Positions 1 to 17,239 of a DNA stretch of 64,000 nt are shown here, one piece after another. The notes below the pieces were generated by a model. It ran no database searches and was not told the origin of the DNA. It was given only the letters and a program-made list of their open reading frames with translations. This DNA comes from Didymodactylos carnosus (lineage: Eukaryota > Rotifera > Eurotatoria > Philodinida > Philodinidae). The position numbers were made by a program, and so were the translations under genes. Numbering within the stretch: position 1 is the stretch's first letter; every line of letters starts with the position of its first letter. The stretch lies in assembly GCA_905250885.1 (NCBI GenBank), contig CAJNOQ010000170.1, positions 1-64,000 on the forward strand, in the 5' to 3' direction.

Positions 1-1199
1 AATATCTATGGAAAAACACTACATCTTACCCAGGACCGTGCTCATTTTATTTCAACTATAAATATGATGTGAAAAGAAATGTTGCTTCACTAACCACTTA
101 AGGGATATTCTACTTCTTCTTTCTCTTTTTCTTAGAGCTAGTAAATACATGATACACCCTCTCTTCTCAAAGTAATTTTTTTCACACTGATGTGATGCAT
201 ACAGGTAGAAAATAGAATGGAAAATAAAAAATATCATTCATCGCATTACATGCATGCAATCAAGTTCAATCATTGTACTGATAGTCGTAGCTTAAAAGGG
301 GAGTCATTGAATCATTACTAACAAAATTATTTCTTAAAAAAATATTTTTCTATTTCATTTTTTTGAAAAAAGAGATGCGGGTGTGTCTTTTTCTGCTTTA
401 GGATTTTGTTATATATTTTTCTTAACATAATGTTCTCATTGATGATGTAATGAGGAATAAAAAAAAAATCAATGTTCGCACACACAACTTCGAAGACATG
501 AGTTTTTCATATCTCACGCATATATGTCAAAATTTTATTTAGACACATCACGTCAAAACTATGTTTCATGTCTGCCATCCAACTTTGACAATCTTGTTAT
601 TATAGACATACTAAATCCTAATACAAAGATGTACATAAAAACCACAAAAATAAATCGAGACGTTCATGACAAGTGCTGAAGATCACTAAAACTGACTTAG
701 TAATTCATATATCCAAATATCGACGAAATGAACAAGTGCTACATGTTTCTAGTCATACCTCACACTACAGTTTTTGTTTTGAGTATTCTATTTACAACAT
801 AGTATTTTATTTACAGCTAATCAAAGAAGTGGGAGGTCGAGTTTTTTGTCGAGTTTAAAATATCAGCTAAAAAACTCTTCAGTTTTTTAGCTAGTTTTTT
901 AGACTCGACAAAAAACCGCCCGTTTTTCATTTTGCATCTGTCACGAACGCTTTTTAGTCTTTTGGATATAAAAAACGGAAAAGCGTTTTTTAAAAGGTTT
1001 ATTTGTGTCAATAAACCCTTTTTGATAGTTTATTAATCTACAACTATTTTTTACAGTGTAGTTCAACGGAACGTGATGAAACAACTACACATCGTCCCGT
1101 AAGAATCGGTATATTCTGATTAACCACACGTCTATGGTGGTCATTTGGAAACTCGTCAATATCTAATTCAAATTATATAAATGAGTATTACATAGATGA
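1..1199. other. Gene-free AT-rich stretch at window edge
   Basis: No reading frame here has recognisable protein sequence or a chain of splice sites. The only structure seen is an imperfect hairpin around 832-922 (listed separately). Short open frames are of the size expected by chance in AT-rich DNA. Confidence 0.6.
832..922. repeat. Imperfect inverted repeat (hairpin)
   Basis: GGTCGAGTTTTTTGTCGAGT on the left is mirrored by ACTCGACAAAAAACC on the right, and inside it AGCTAAAAAACT pairs with AGTTTTTTAGCT. The arms are about 35-40 bp with mismatches and a 4 bp centre. It is probably the remains of a small fold-back element; no target duplication is visible. Confidence 0.55.
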
Positions 1200-1490
1200 C
1201 CCTAAATCCCTATGACTTTCTTGACAAGATCCAAGACATATCCTACTAGTATCCTACTAGGATTTCGCTTTGATTCCTTAGGATTCTGACAAATCCTAAT
1301 GAAATCCGGTATACCCGAAAGTCATAGGATTTTCTAAGATTCTGTTAGAATCCTAAACAAACTTAAGCGAAATCCTAGTAGAATCTTTTAAAATCCTGCT
1401 AGGAAGTTATTAGGTGGATCCTAACATTTAGGGATCCTGTAAGATCCTAGTAGGAAACAGACAGGAAGTACGTAGGATTTTGCCTAGGGG
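1200..1490. repeat. Array of ATCCTA/TAGGAT motifs, MITE-like
   Basis: About 290 bp contains some fifteen copies, in both orientations, of short motifs such as AATCCTAGTAGGAT and TAGGATTTC. The outer parts (CCCTATGACTTTC at 1207 and GAAAGTCATAGGATT near 1318) are also inverted copies of each other. A self-complementary, internally repetitive block like this is typical of a small non-autonomous DNA element. The family is not identifiable by eye. Confidence 0.55.
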
Positions 1491-1627
1491 CAGACGTTAA
1501 AACCATATTTATTAGAACTCACTCACGAAAAGAATAAAGTACGCAGAAGCTATAGACAAACGGGAATACCGAATATCTGTACCAAATATTTCTTGTAACA
1601 GTTGTAACATGGCCTATGTTAGTTGAA

Positions 1628-2125
1628 TTAAGAAGTGTTTGGTAATGCAATAGTAGTAGTTTGCAATTCTTCATAAGATGGTAATTTCCATTCATGTTCA
1701 CTTCCTGATTTGATTGCTTCTTCATATTTTGGTGGTACATCTAATTTATGTTCTACGTCAATGATCGCAACCGACTGATGTGGTACAACAGATGCTGATC
1801 GTCTATGATGATCTCTCGTAGCCGATGATTTACTTTTACATAACATAAGACATATCCGAAGAAGTACGAGGCTAACTGCTATACCGGCTAATATCAATGC
1901 TGTTTTTCGCAAATTTGCTATAAAACTATCTTTCTTATAATAACTGGCTGATGTTGTTCTACTCGTTTTTCCAGTCGTTAATGGAATTTTCTTATGAAGT
2001 GAAAGTAAATTGTAACAATCAACATCGTCAATACTTGTTTTAGCTATATTTTGTCCTAAGGTTGGCAAGCATGAACAGTCACAAGTGAGAAAACTCAAGA
2101 AAAATATTAATATCACATAAATCAT
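1628..2125 (-). CDS. Small type I membrane protein with PPxY motifs
   Basis: A single uninterrupted frame of 165 residues. The start is an ATG followed directly by a hydrophobic signal peptide (residues 1-18, ending near CDCSC). A short luminal or extracellular part follows. A transmembrane helix lies at about residues 76-95 (IL AGIAVSLVLLRICLML), then a basic stop-transfer stretch (KSKSSATRDHHRR) and a cytoplasmic tail. The tail holds PPKYEE (PPxY, the class bound by WW domains of NEDD4-type ubiquitin ligases) and a second similar motif, LPSYEE. Single-pass proteins with tandem PY motifs commonly act as adaptors or cargo for ubiquitin-dependent sorting; that role is inferred from the motif alone. 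I do not recognise the gene. No intron is evident, unlike its neighbours. Confidence 0.6.
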   Translation of the reverse strand: MIYVILIFFLSFLTCDCSCLPTLGQNIAKTSIDDVDCYNLLSLHKKIPLTTGKTSRTTSASYYKKDSFIANLRKTALILAGIAVSLVLLRICLMLCKSKSSATRDHHRRSASVVPHQSVAIIDVEHKLDVPPKYEEAIKSGSEHEWKLPSYEELQTTTIALPNTS

Positions 2126-3700
2126 AGTTTATGGTTTAAGATAGATGAATTTTGTTTATTTACAATATACCAGTATGTTCTTGGTGAAATGACGTACATT
2201 CAGCAATATTAAGTGAGATGATAAAGTCATATAGACATTTCGACATTTTCTTGTATTACTTTGTCTTTTTTTCTATTATTTGTCATGAGGAGAAAAACAA
2301 TGTGATTTTTTTTATTCTTAGGTTATTTTATCAAAGGTATCATTTATTTACATTACATAAACATTTATATGTGCATGCATACACGCAAGAAGTCAATCTG
2401 ACAAAAATATAGGACACATGGTTTAATTCTATTATTTTATCATAGAATCACAGAAAAACCTACTAGAATTTTGTTGAAGTTCAAAAACAAATCTGTTTTA
2501 ATCACATGTAGCTAACAAATTTTATCTTTTCCATTTTCTTCTTTTCAATCAGTTCCATATAGAATCTAAGCTCAATCAAAGTAAAATGGCTAGGAATGGG
2601 CAGTTACGCTAGGTAGCTCAGATTTTTTTTTTATCAGACAGAGCTAGTTTCGTTATATGTATTTCAACTCAGACTCGAACGGTTAAGTCAATTCTTCGCC
2701 GTCATAAAAGGTTATCTAATTGGGCAGTTAACTATTCGATTAAACTAGCTGTTGTTGGAAGTTCGGTTCGACTAGAGGGTTGACCTAGATACGTTGGCAA
2801 AAATATACATTCATCTAACATCATAGGTAACCGCCCGGTGGTGTAAATGACAAGCTAGCTTTTCTTCGGAAATGATTTTTGGTTTGAAGTCATTTAGAAC
2901 AGACCTACAGCTCAGAAACATTGATTAGTTTTTACTTTTAACTACAGCTCGTCTCCTATAGTGGTAACGATTCGCTAAGATTCATCATGTATATCTCGGT
3001 TATTTTTAGAATTTATTTTGATTTACTTTTATCCGTATTGTATTTTTCTACTACCGACTAACATAATTTTTGAGTGATACTCAAATTGCATCTTGCTTCT
3101 ACATAGTTTATTATCCGTTACTTTGGTGGTGAATAGATTCTTTTCGGTATGTTATCCATCTTGGATGCATGCAGTGTTCTCGAATTTTATTTTCCATATT
3201 TTTCGATTCTATGGAAATCTTGGCATGATTCACATGTTATTTCTTCTATTGCCAGTACATGTTATTTGGTGCAATTTTGTTGTTCAAGATTATTATCGTC
3301 AATTTTGTTTAAATACTGGTTTAGTCGGCACTCGCCTACTTTTATCAGTTGTAGTGTCCTTTTGTGCAAACTTTGACTCGATTACGTTCATGATCTTTTT
3401 ATGTGTCACACTTCTTAACGAGATCACGCATCACGTTTAAAATAATTGTTCTGGTTATCGACATAAAATTTAATATCTTCGACTATTATTACTGAATCAA
3501 ATATTTTTTTGAGTTTTTATCAAGCCTAAAAAAGAAAATAAGAAAATAAGAAAGAATTAATATAGCAAATATTTTGCGGATATGCAGATTATATGAAAAT
3601 TTAATGATTGATCTGTGATCACCGAATTAAAAATGAACTACATAACATTTTTTTCAAGCAGATACAGATTGAATAGCAGAGAATTATACATCAATCATTC
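2126..3700. other. Intergenic, no supported gene
   Basis: Nothing here can be supported. A plus-strand frame at 3093-3440 is rich in F, L, I and V, but it lacks an ATG at its beginning and lies on a T-rich strand where such frames arise by chance. Confidence 0.5.
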
Positions 3701-5355
3701 TCACATTGGCCAATAGACAGGTTCAGCTGAGTACGCTGGTTCAAATTGTTTCCAATAAGAAGATAATAAGATCTGTGTAAATCGTTCATCTTCTATAGAA
3801 CAATAATTTGAATATCGACGTCGTAAACTGTACCATTTCTACATATAAACAATATTTTCTTTTTCAAATAATAGAAATTTGTTCAAAACATAATTCTTTT
3901 TTTTATATTACCTACTTTTTTTATATCATTTGTTTGATATTTTTTTAGTTGCTCACAGAATCCATAATTTGGATAAATGTAATCTCGAGCTCCTCTGACA
4001 ATTTGCATTGCTTTATCAAAATCATAGTCCATAATTGTCATTAAATACGCCAGTACAATAGTTGCTGATCTTGAAATACCAGCTTGACTAAAATTTGAAA
4101 TAACAAAATTCAATGAGTAAAACGGAATTTTTCAACATACGTACCAATGTACTAAAACATCCTTTCCATCTAGTCGTGCTGCATGGATAAAATCGATGCA
4201 TTTCTCAAAATGTTGAGATAAATTTTGTTCAATCGAATCTGCTGCTTGAATATTTAGCACAGTATACGACTGAAGAAAAAAAATGTGAATGAAAATAATC
4301 GTAGATCATTACTATTTATACTCAATAATGGATACATACACCTTCTTTATCCACAATTATATCTGGTACATCGATAATACATACAACATGCGAAATTTTA
4401 TTTTTTTTCATAGCGACAACATTGTGTCTGTCTCTTAAACTACCCAAAAATAAATGGGGCAAAACCTATAAAACGCATGACAACATGATTTAATTAAAAT
4501 CGAGTATCATGATCTTCTGTTTTACTCACACGAGACATGCTATTTGCCATGGCATCGACGTCTGGTGCAACTTTTGTGTTCTATACACAAAACTAAGATT
4601 TTTAGGAAAATTTTGTTGATTAATATCAATACATAGTTATTCCTAATTTTAGAGGAGTAATGAGTTAGGTAGCAAGCATCCTTTTGTCTATTTTGTTCAT
4701 TTATTACCACAGCAAAAAAATGGCTCTCCATTAGAGACAGTATTTCGATCAGAAAGACTGAACCTCTAATGCTGAAACTTTTAGCATAAACAGTACAAAG
4801 TCCACTTTTTGTGATTTTTAAACATTTCCTTTTTTTCGATCGTTACATTTAAATACAAACTACTATGCAAAAAAAATATATTTTTCTCATCTGAAGCGTT
4901 TTAAAATACTTGTTTGATGAAAACATATTTTTAAAAACAAAAAAAGTACGTGTAATAATAAAAAAAATCTTTATCTTATCTTTAGCTTTATCGATCAAAA
5001 AAATCTCATTCTGTGTTTTAAAAAATTTAATATATTTCTATAAGTAGTTAAAGAAAATTTGATTAAAAAGATGAGAAAAAATTATGAAAAAAAAAATTGT
5101 TAATCTGTGATAGAAACATTTTAAAAAGTCAGGATGTCGTTAACTTTGAAGAAAACATATGAGTAGGATTATGTAAAACTGTGTGCCAAAAAAAAAAATT
5201 ATTTTTAAATTCAGAAAGAATGGAGGATATTATTAATGATTTGTATTATAATAAATAATTCGTTTTTGAAAGTTATCAAGAAAATATAGAACTCTTACCT
5301 TATCAGTGGAAGTTAATCGTCCACCTCTGGCAAGATATCGTTCAGAAAAACTCAT
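3701..5355 (-). CDS. Dual-specificity phosphatase, DUSP15/DUSP22 type
   Basis: Six exons (5299-5355, 4530-4580, 4340-4465, 4145-4269, 3916-4087, 3701-3838) join in frame to 222 residues. Such enzymes remove phosphate from Tyr and Ser/Thr of signalling proteins. The signature VHCQAGISRS lies across the exon 4/5 junction, giving nucleophile C120 and R126; D89 in QAADS is the likely general acid. The stretch LPHLFLGSLRDRHN and the QNLSQHF..FIHAARL region match the DUSP22/DUSP15 branch. In that branch the protein normally begins MGN and is myristoylated. Here the equivalent position reads MANSMSR, preceded by an extra 29 residues from exons 1 and 2, so no N-terminal glycine is available unless another start is used. 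The C-terminal exon is Tyr/Trp-rich and unfamiliar. Intron 1 is 718 bp, the others 57-77 bp. Catalytically it looks intact. Confidence 0.85.
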
Positions 5356-7404
5356 TATCTGTATGATATCTATATATCCAAGTCGTTTTGACAAAAACAA
5401 AAAAACAATGATGAAACCTATATGTATGAAGAAGTTTCTATATCTTGTAAGAAAATGTCACGCCTGAAAAAGAGAAAGAAAAAAAATATATCCCTTGATA
5501 TGTTTTATCAATATAATTATATTTTCGTCGACATAGTATTATTGGTGGAACAATGTTTTTACAATTATCATGCATGGATACGAGTGAAAAAAAGAGAGAG
5601 AGCACATACGGATCTGTATAACGAACACCAAATAATCTTTTTCTTCCTTGTTTACTCTTCAATAGAAAGCGTATAAAACCAAAGCCCATATATTGTAGTA
5701 TGACTCCAGATGATCGAATATATATATATATATATATACGTAGGATAAAAACAAAAGTTAATACTCTCAGACCATAGATGAACCGTCAAGCTGTTTGTCG
5801 ATTTTTTCTGTCACCTTATACTCGACCATGAAAAATGTTTAGCAAAATAATCACAATTAAAGCAGAATATAATTTTCATAAACTACCAAAAACTTCTTAA
5901 GACTAGAATAGTTTACAAGTAACGAGAACCGATGGATTATACTTCTTTTAAGATAATGTAGCAAATGTGAAAGAAAATCAATACTTCAATCAAAACAAAA
6001 ATATTGTACAATCTAACTAACCCTTTTCTCCCAAAGTTGTTTTGATAATTTTTCATGCGTTAATTGATTACATTTGACTATTTCGTATAAAAACGCAGAA
6101 GAAAAAATAAAAATAGATGAAAACCTTTTGTCAATTTCCAGAATGGTTTATATATATATATATAAATATCTACAAGATATTTTCTATATTCGGAAATATT
6201 ATGATATTGATTCCGTTTTGGATCAATCAAAATGCCTTATAAATAATAATGACTTTTCTTTTTTGACAAATTGTTTTTTATGTAAAATAATTGTCTTCAT
6301 ATTAAAAGATCTATCACTAAAAGCAGGCAAAAGTAAACTATTAGATTATGCATGATTTAATGCGCATGCAATTTAAAAGATGAGAAAGAAGAATTAGATA
6401 AGTACATGATGTTTATACGTCTGCATAAAATTAGACACTAGGTTTGAATATATTTTTTTTATATAAAAGCAAAGATAAAAGTTAGTGTGTACAACTAGCG
6501 GTAGATGAATTTGGTTTTAATAAGAATTTCTGTTAATTCTGAATAATGAATTACTTTGAAAACATGTAGAAGTAAGAAATAAATACTCAATTTTCTATAT
6601 TATCTTTCACTCTATTGTTAATGATTTTTAAAGAGTTTTCATCTTAATAGAATGCCAGTTAGCAGTAGGAGAAAAAAAAACAGATATGATTATTTGACAG
6701 CAAAAAAACGTCATTCATCAAGTTACTGACTGTTTATTCGAACAGATCTATCAAGAAAATTGGATTGTATTTCCATCAACATTCTTCAGAATAAATCGAC
6801 ACAAAAGATGTTTGCACGAGTAATACAAAAATATCGAGCAACTATAATTTTTGTCGTATTTCTCATAAAAATGTTCTGTTCTTGTTGGATCAACACTGAT
6901 TTATCTTGTCCGTACATCATAATGCTTTTCTCATTTTGCTTCAGATTAGATGATGTAAAACTGCTAAAATAGTCATGTAATGGTGTTTTTACTAGTTTTC
7001 GTACTACGTACTTATTCTACTGTTCCAAACTGCTTTTGCCAGTTTAATATGTGATGCTTCATTCTGTAATTAGTAATTTTTTTTAATGTTTTTATTGAAA
7101 AATGAGAAAGAACAAAAAGAAAACGAAAAAACGAAACGGGTTAACATCCTCTTATTGTGTTGATGCTGTTGTAGTGTTCTTTTATATAGATAAGTACAGA
7201 TCGATGACAAATAATAATAATAATAATAATAAAAAAAACAACAACTATGTGTAGACGCGAGCTAGACAGACAGAGAGAAAGAGAGAGAGAGAGAGAAAAA
7301 TAAGAAAAAAACAACAAACGAAAAAAAAAATGCAACAGAAAAATGACCACAATGTTTGTGAACAAACAAAGAACAATGAGAGAGAAAAGAGGATGATAAA
7401 TTAT
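5356..7404. other. Intergenic, no supported gene; simple repeats
   Basis: Contains TA dinucleotide runs near 5719-5737 and 6150-6164, a TAA/AAT run near 7208-7230 and a GA run near 7269-7296. The open frames here have no recognisable motif, and no splice chain joins them. Confidence 0.5.
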
Positions 7405-12352
<4,948 letters not shown>

Positions 12353-14183
12353 TTTTGAGTTTTTTTTTTTGATAATATTAATATTATATTTAATACTTTG
12401 TACAAACGACAATGCTATAGCACCATGTTCATATGGATAAATATAAATATAAATTAGTAAAAAAAGATCACGTACACGGACCAATAACTAAAACGAGAAA
12501 AAGAATTGAACAAAAGTTAATATATTGTTTTTTCTCTAATTTTACCTGTTATTTGACGTTTAACTCAAAAAATAGACTTCACATAAAAGACAATAGTAGC
12601 GAGAATATATTCAGTAAAAAAATAGATATAGATCCGATTATAATATGAATCTACAAAAGCCGCAGATATTTTGCTAAATCATAAATCATCCATAGAAAAA
12701 TAACATTTGAGCCTGACTTCAAAATAGAAAAAACATTTTCGACAAAAATATCAACAAGAAACTGCTTCGTTAAATGAGCATCACATCTAGAAAACAAAGT
12801 TATAATTGAAAAGAGAGTTTGATTTATACCAATAAACGCAGTCATATTTAATTGTTTCTTCATTTATTTATTTATTTCACTGATTGATTGATTTAGATGA
12901 TTATGATTATTACTATACAAACTCAACCAAATCAAGAAAAAGAAGCCATGGAGGAGATTCAAATATGCTAATGGGTTTATCAATGTCTGAAAGTTTTCTA
13001 TAAGAAAAATTTTGTATTATAATACAGAATGAACAGAATTCTTATTTATTAAACGACGAACTGTATAACTGATTTTGTTTAAATTGTATAGGCGACATCT
13101 ACGTTAGGATTTATTTGCACACATTTGAAAGCATAGAGGAAAATATGTCTAGAGAGAGAAAATTTTCTTTCTAGATGCTGAAACTCTATATTACGTTGCT
13201 CCGGTTAGCAGTAGTTAGGATTCTTCATAATCGTATTATGACTGCGACAACAACAAATCAGATCAATATCTGCTCATAGGTCTACTGGTACATGACAAAG
13301 GAAGTTAACAGTTTTGAATGACTCTTCCGTCACTATTAACAAGTAACATTCATCACTCGGACTCACTTGGCCCTTTACTGTAAGGTTTCGTTTTATATAA
13401 GTGCACATGAAATCTTCTAAAAGGTATATGCGCAAAGAAGAAAAACGCCCCGCATAATTTCTCATGAAGGTATCGAAAAACTCGCGTTGTTTTTCTTAAT
13501 TTGAGCGAAACCCCGTTCATTAATAATAGTAGCTCATATCAACCAGAAACCGACAGAAACTTGAAAGTTTTTATGAAAACTTTAGGATTCGTAAAAGTAC
13601 TCCCAATAGATTCTCTACGGCTGACTACCTATTAGAGTACACTCTCTTCTCAAACAGGCTGATTCTATCAATTTTTTCGTCGCAATCTGTTCTTTAAAAT
13701 AGTTTTCCGTAAGATTGCGCGCTCTATTGAATTGATTATCAAATAACTTTTCTGTCATTCAATTGCTGTGCACTTGGCACATTTCATCATCACATCTTAC
13801 TTTATGTTTGTTGCTTTCTCTGTTACTTCATTAATGTATGTTCTTCACTTTTGCCTCTTCTAATTGGTTAGTCCATAGATTTATTACTGCCCACAATCTA
13901 GAGTGTTTCCGAAGAATTTATTTACGTTATCACGACTTGATCGGTTCGGATACCCTAGGCGCATGTGATTTCACTTTGATACTAGAATTTTGCGCTTGTC
14001 GTATCTTAACCGATTTGAATTACTTCTAGTTTCTTTAGTTTTTAGTTGTGAGCATTTGCACACGTGGTAGTGCGTGCTTTCTTTTTTGTACAAAAATAAA
14101 AATAAAAAACCTTACATGTGCTTTATTAGGTTTTCTTAAAGCAGTTTTCCAAGTTTCAGATAAATTCATTAGCGTACAAAAAA
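12353..14183. other. Divergent intergenic region
   Basis: This 1.8 kb lies between the minus-strand R3H-SUZ gene and the plus-strand eIF2-beta gene and must hold both promoters. No TATA box or other element is convincing by eye, and no coding sequence is recognisable. Confidence 0.5.
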
Positions 14184-15698
14184 ATGGCTGACGATGAAGT
14201 AAACCGAAGGAGTGTTTTTGTAAACATAAAAAGTTACTCATATGTGTATCTTTATTTTACAGCCTTTCGATCTAAGAGCTAAAAAGAAGAAAAAGAAGAA
14301 AGTTAAGGACGATACTGCTGAAAACGAAGGTAACAGTTGATTTATAAATGTGATTTAAATCTAATTTTATCTATATTATTTATTATCCTCGAAACTGTAT
14401 TAGAAAAATGTTAAATTCAGTCTAAATAATTGCAATGATCAGATGCTCTATATGTCTAGAAATATATGATTATAGACTGAGCAGTTTCTGCGCTACATTT
14501 GATATGGTGAGGACTATGCGCTCAATATTTTCATTTAGGTGCTCCAGAAGAAGGTACAGGTGATGCAACTGATCAAACAACCCCTACAACAGTAACAAAA
14601 GAGAAAAAAGGAAAATCGGTTGCGTTTGCTGATCAAGGTGAAGAGGTAAGAGTTCAATCATATTGCTATTTCATACTTATTTTCCTCTGCTATTCTGTTC
14701 TCTTCTAGAATAAAGAAAATCCTCCTGAACATCAACCAGTAGTTGCTAATGATACATCAGCAGCAGCACCAGGAGCGGGCGAAGAAGATGATGCAGATGA
14801 GTTATCATTTTTAAAGAAGAAGAAAAAGAAGAAAGCAACAACAGGAAATGTTGACGATACTAAGGTATGTTAAAACCTTTGTTAAACTCAAACCTAATCG
14901 TTTTTCTGTTTTTAGAAAGATACAGGAGATGAACCAACACCTGTTCCTAATGTTAGTTCTGGTGGGGATTATTCTTATGATGAGGTAGAATCATTACATC
15001 GTTCAATTTTTTCGACAGAAGTTAGACTTTTCTTCTTCTAGTTATTAACAAGAGTATTTAATATAATGAAAGAGAAAAACCCTGATATGGATGCACGTGA
15101 AAAAATACGATTAACATTAAAACCACCACAAGTAGCACGTATTGGAACGAAACGAACCTCATTTTCAAATTTTGGTGAAATATGCAAATCGTAAGTTGTG
15201 GCATTGAATTTTAGAGGAGAGCATATTCTAGTCGATCTCTTTCGTTTTATTTTTAGTTTAAAACGTCAAGAAAAACATTTACATCAATATCTGTTAGCTG
15301 AATTAGGAACTACGTAAGCACCGATGGATTATTAAAAGAGTTGTTTTACTTATTGAGTTATGTTGTATTCGTTTAGTGGTTCTGTTGATGCTAACAATGC
15401 CTTAACGATTAAAGGACGCTTTCAACAAAAGCAAATCGAAAGTGTATTACGATCATACATTAGTAAGTGTTGATTATGCACTTCTTGCTATATTCTGGTA
15501 AACAAACACATTTTCTTTGTAGAGGAATATGTTATATGTAAAACGTGTCGATCACCCGAAACACTATTACAAAAAGAAGAACGTTTATCTGTGTTGCAGT
15601 GTACAAATTGTCGTTCGAGATATTTCGTATCTGGAATTAAAACAGGTTTTCAAGCCCAAGTTGGGAAACGTGCAGCTACACGTGCAAAAACAGCATAA
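14184..15698 (+). CDS. EIF2S2: Translation initiation factor eIF2 subunit beta
   Basis: Nine exons (14184-14198, 14263-14329, 14539-14645, 14709-14864, 14916-14984, 15042-15190, 15257-15313, 15377-15462, 15523-15698) give 293 residues; human eIF2-beta is about 333. It is part of the eIF2 heterotrimer that brings initiator Met-tRNA to the 40S ribosome. Lysine blocks, the docking sites for eIF5 and eIF2B-epsilon, lie at about residues 12-18 and 99-105. The usual middle block is only a weak KEKKGKS. The conserved core starts at [20 protein letters not shown] and runs through [14 protein letters not shown] and [18 protein letters not shown]. The C-terminal zinc ribbon is complete: C241-K-T-C244 and C262-T-N-C265. 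The start is a short five-residue exon (MADDE), with a splice-acceptor-like TTCATTAG 11 bases upstream. Confidence 0.96.
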
Positions 15699-17239
15699 AA
15701 GGAAACAAACGAACGAAAACAACATCAACGTGCTTTTTTTTCTCGCTATGTTTCATTTTTTCTCGTCTACTTATTGTTATTTCAAATGGTTATTTTTCTC
15801 TTCTCTATTTTATTATGTCGCATTTAAACCTGCGCATGTGAGAGATTAAGTGCTAAACGTGTTACAATTTTCATCCACATATTTGTGTTTTATATTGTAC
15901 TGAAGAATTCTTTTGAATAGAGCGAAAAACAAAATGCACTTATGGCAGTGTTTCTTTCTCCATTTACAGTTTTTCATCGATTCTTAGTCGAATATTCGTT
16001 ACATAAAAATTATTCTCTTTTTGTTACTGAACAGAGTCAACGAATTATAATAAAGAAAAAGTTGTTTCATGTTGTTTTTGATGTCTAGAGTCATCAGTTA
16101 CTTTGAGTCTCTAGAAACTCGTCGATTTTCAAGACAGAAGCAAATTTTTCACCATAATATGTTCCTGTTACGATAATGATGAATGACAAAAGAATAAAGA
16201 AGGATTTTGTTCATATTATTATCTAATTTACTTTTTTCAATTATATTTTCTATTTTGTCACACTAATTTATTATTTGAATTATGTTTTCCGACGACAATA
16301 ATTTATCATTTGTCAAATGAACATTGCAGTTAGATATCAATCTTGAAACATTTCGTTACTTATGGCTGAAAATAGAATAAGTTTTGCGTAATAAATATTT
16401 TTATTCTAATTCAAGCTTACAGCCGTATTAGTTATCTAGAAATATTTATGAATATGTGAAATATATCAGTACACTTTTATAAGATATACACTTTTATAAA
16501 TATTTTTATAAGATTATATTGATAAAAATATCGACAAAGTAGTTCAGAATATCATATTTGCTGCGCCTGTTGTTCAAATCTATTCTTCTCATTCACTTAT
16601 AAATACATTCGAATGGATTTTTTAGTTTGGATCTGAACGATTGTCTGCCACTACTGAAGCATTTCTATCTTATCACTATCTATGTGGGCATTTATTTCGA
16701 TAAATATGACAATTAGTCGAAATTTTGAAATTATTAAAACAAAATAAAACATCATTTTTGATGGAAATTGAATTTTTTAAATTCATTGGATCCATTGTCA
16801 AGTCGAACAGATTATTTTGCTATTGTTATTGACCGAATAATTTGATCTTTCAACTAACTTTCTAATTTTTGAAAAAAAAATACAATTATAAAATCATCTT
16901 TTGGTCGCATATGTATGTTTTATGCGTGAGAAAATATTGAAAAATCGGTAAGGGCATTAAAATGAAGGAGAAGTCTCGATTACAATTTTGGGTACGACAA
17001 TAAATTTCGATATGATGATATCCTTTAACATATGATAATTACAGACGATTACAATTGAGATATCTTAGACTCATTCTTTGATCAAATATTCTCAACCAAA
17101 ACAAATATTTTGTTTACTTTATCTCTCATATAGACAGCAGAACGAAGAGACATACTGGTAAAGCGAAGAACGATACATATAAATGAAAACCGATTGTTTG
17201 GGGTGACATCTCATAATTCTTTATTTTGTCATTTTACAG
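15699..17239. other. 3' flank of eIF2-beta and intergenic DNA
   Basis: The first about 360 bp is probably the eIF2-beta 3' untranslated region. The rest up to the next gene is AT-rich, with no coding or repeat signal that I can support. Confidence 0.5.
16049..16054 (+). terminator. Likely polyadenylation signal of eIF2-beta
   Basis: AATAAA about 350 bases after the stop codon. A second AATAAA lies about 140 bases further on. Neither is proven. Confidence 0.4.

Noticed and set aside
3093-3440. 115-codon hydrophobic frame with NRFFSVCYPSW, faintly like the third-helix end of a GPCR
   Set aside because: It does not start with ATG, lies on a T-rich strand where F/L/I/V frames are common, and no flanking exon gives further receptor helices.
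6074-6355. 93-codon open frame on the plus strand
   Set aside because: Composition (I, K, Y, F) follows AT-rich DNA; no motif, signal peptide or splice neighbour.
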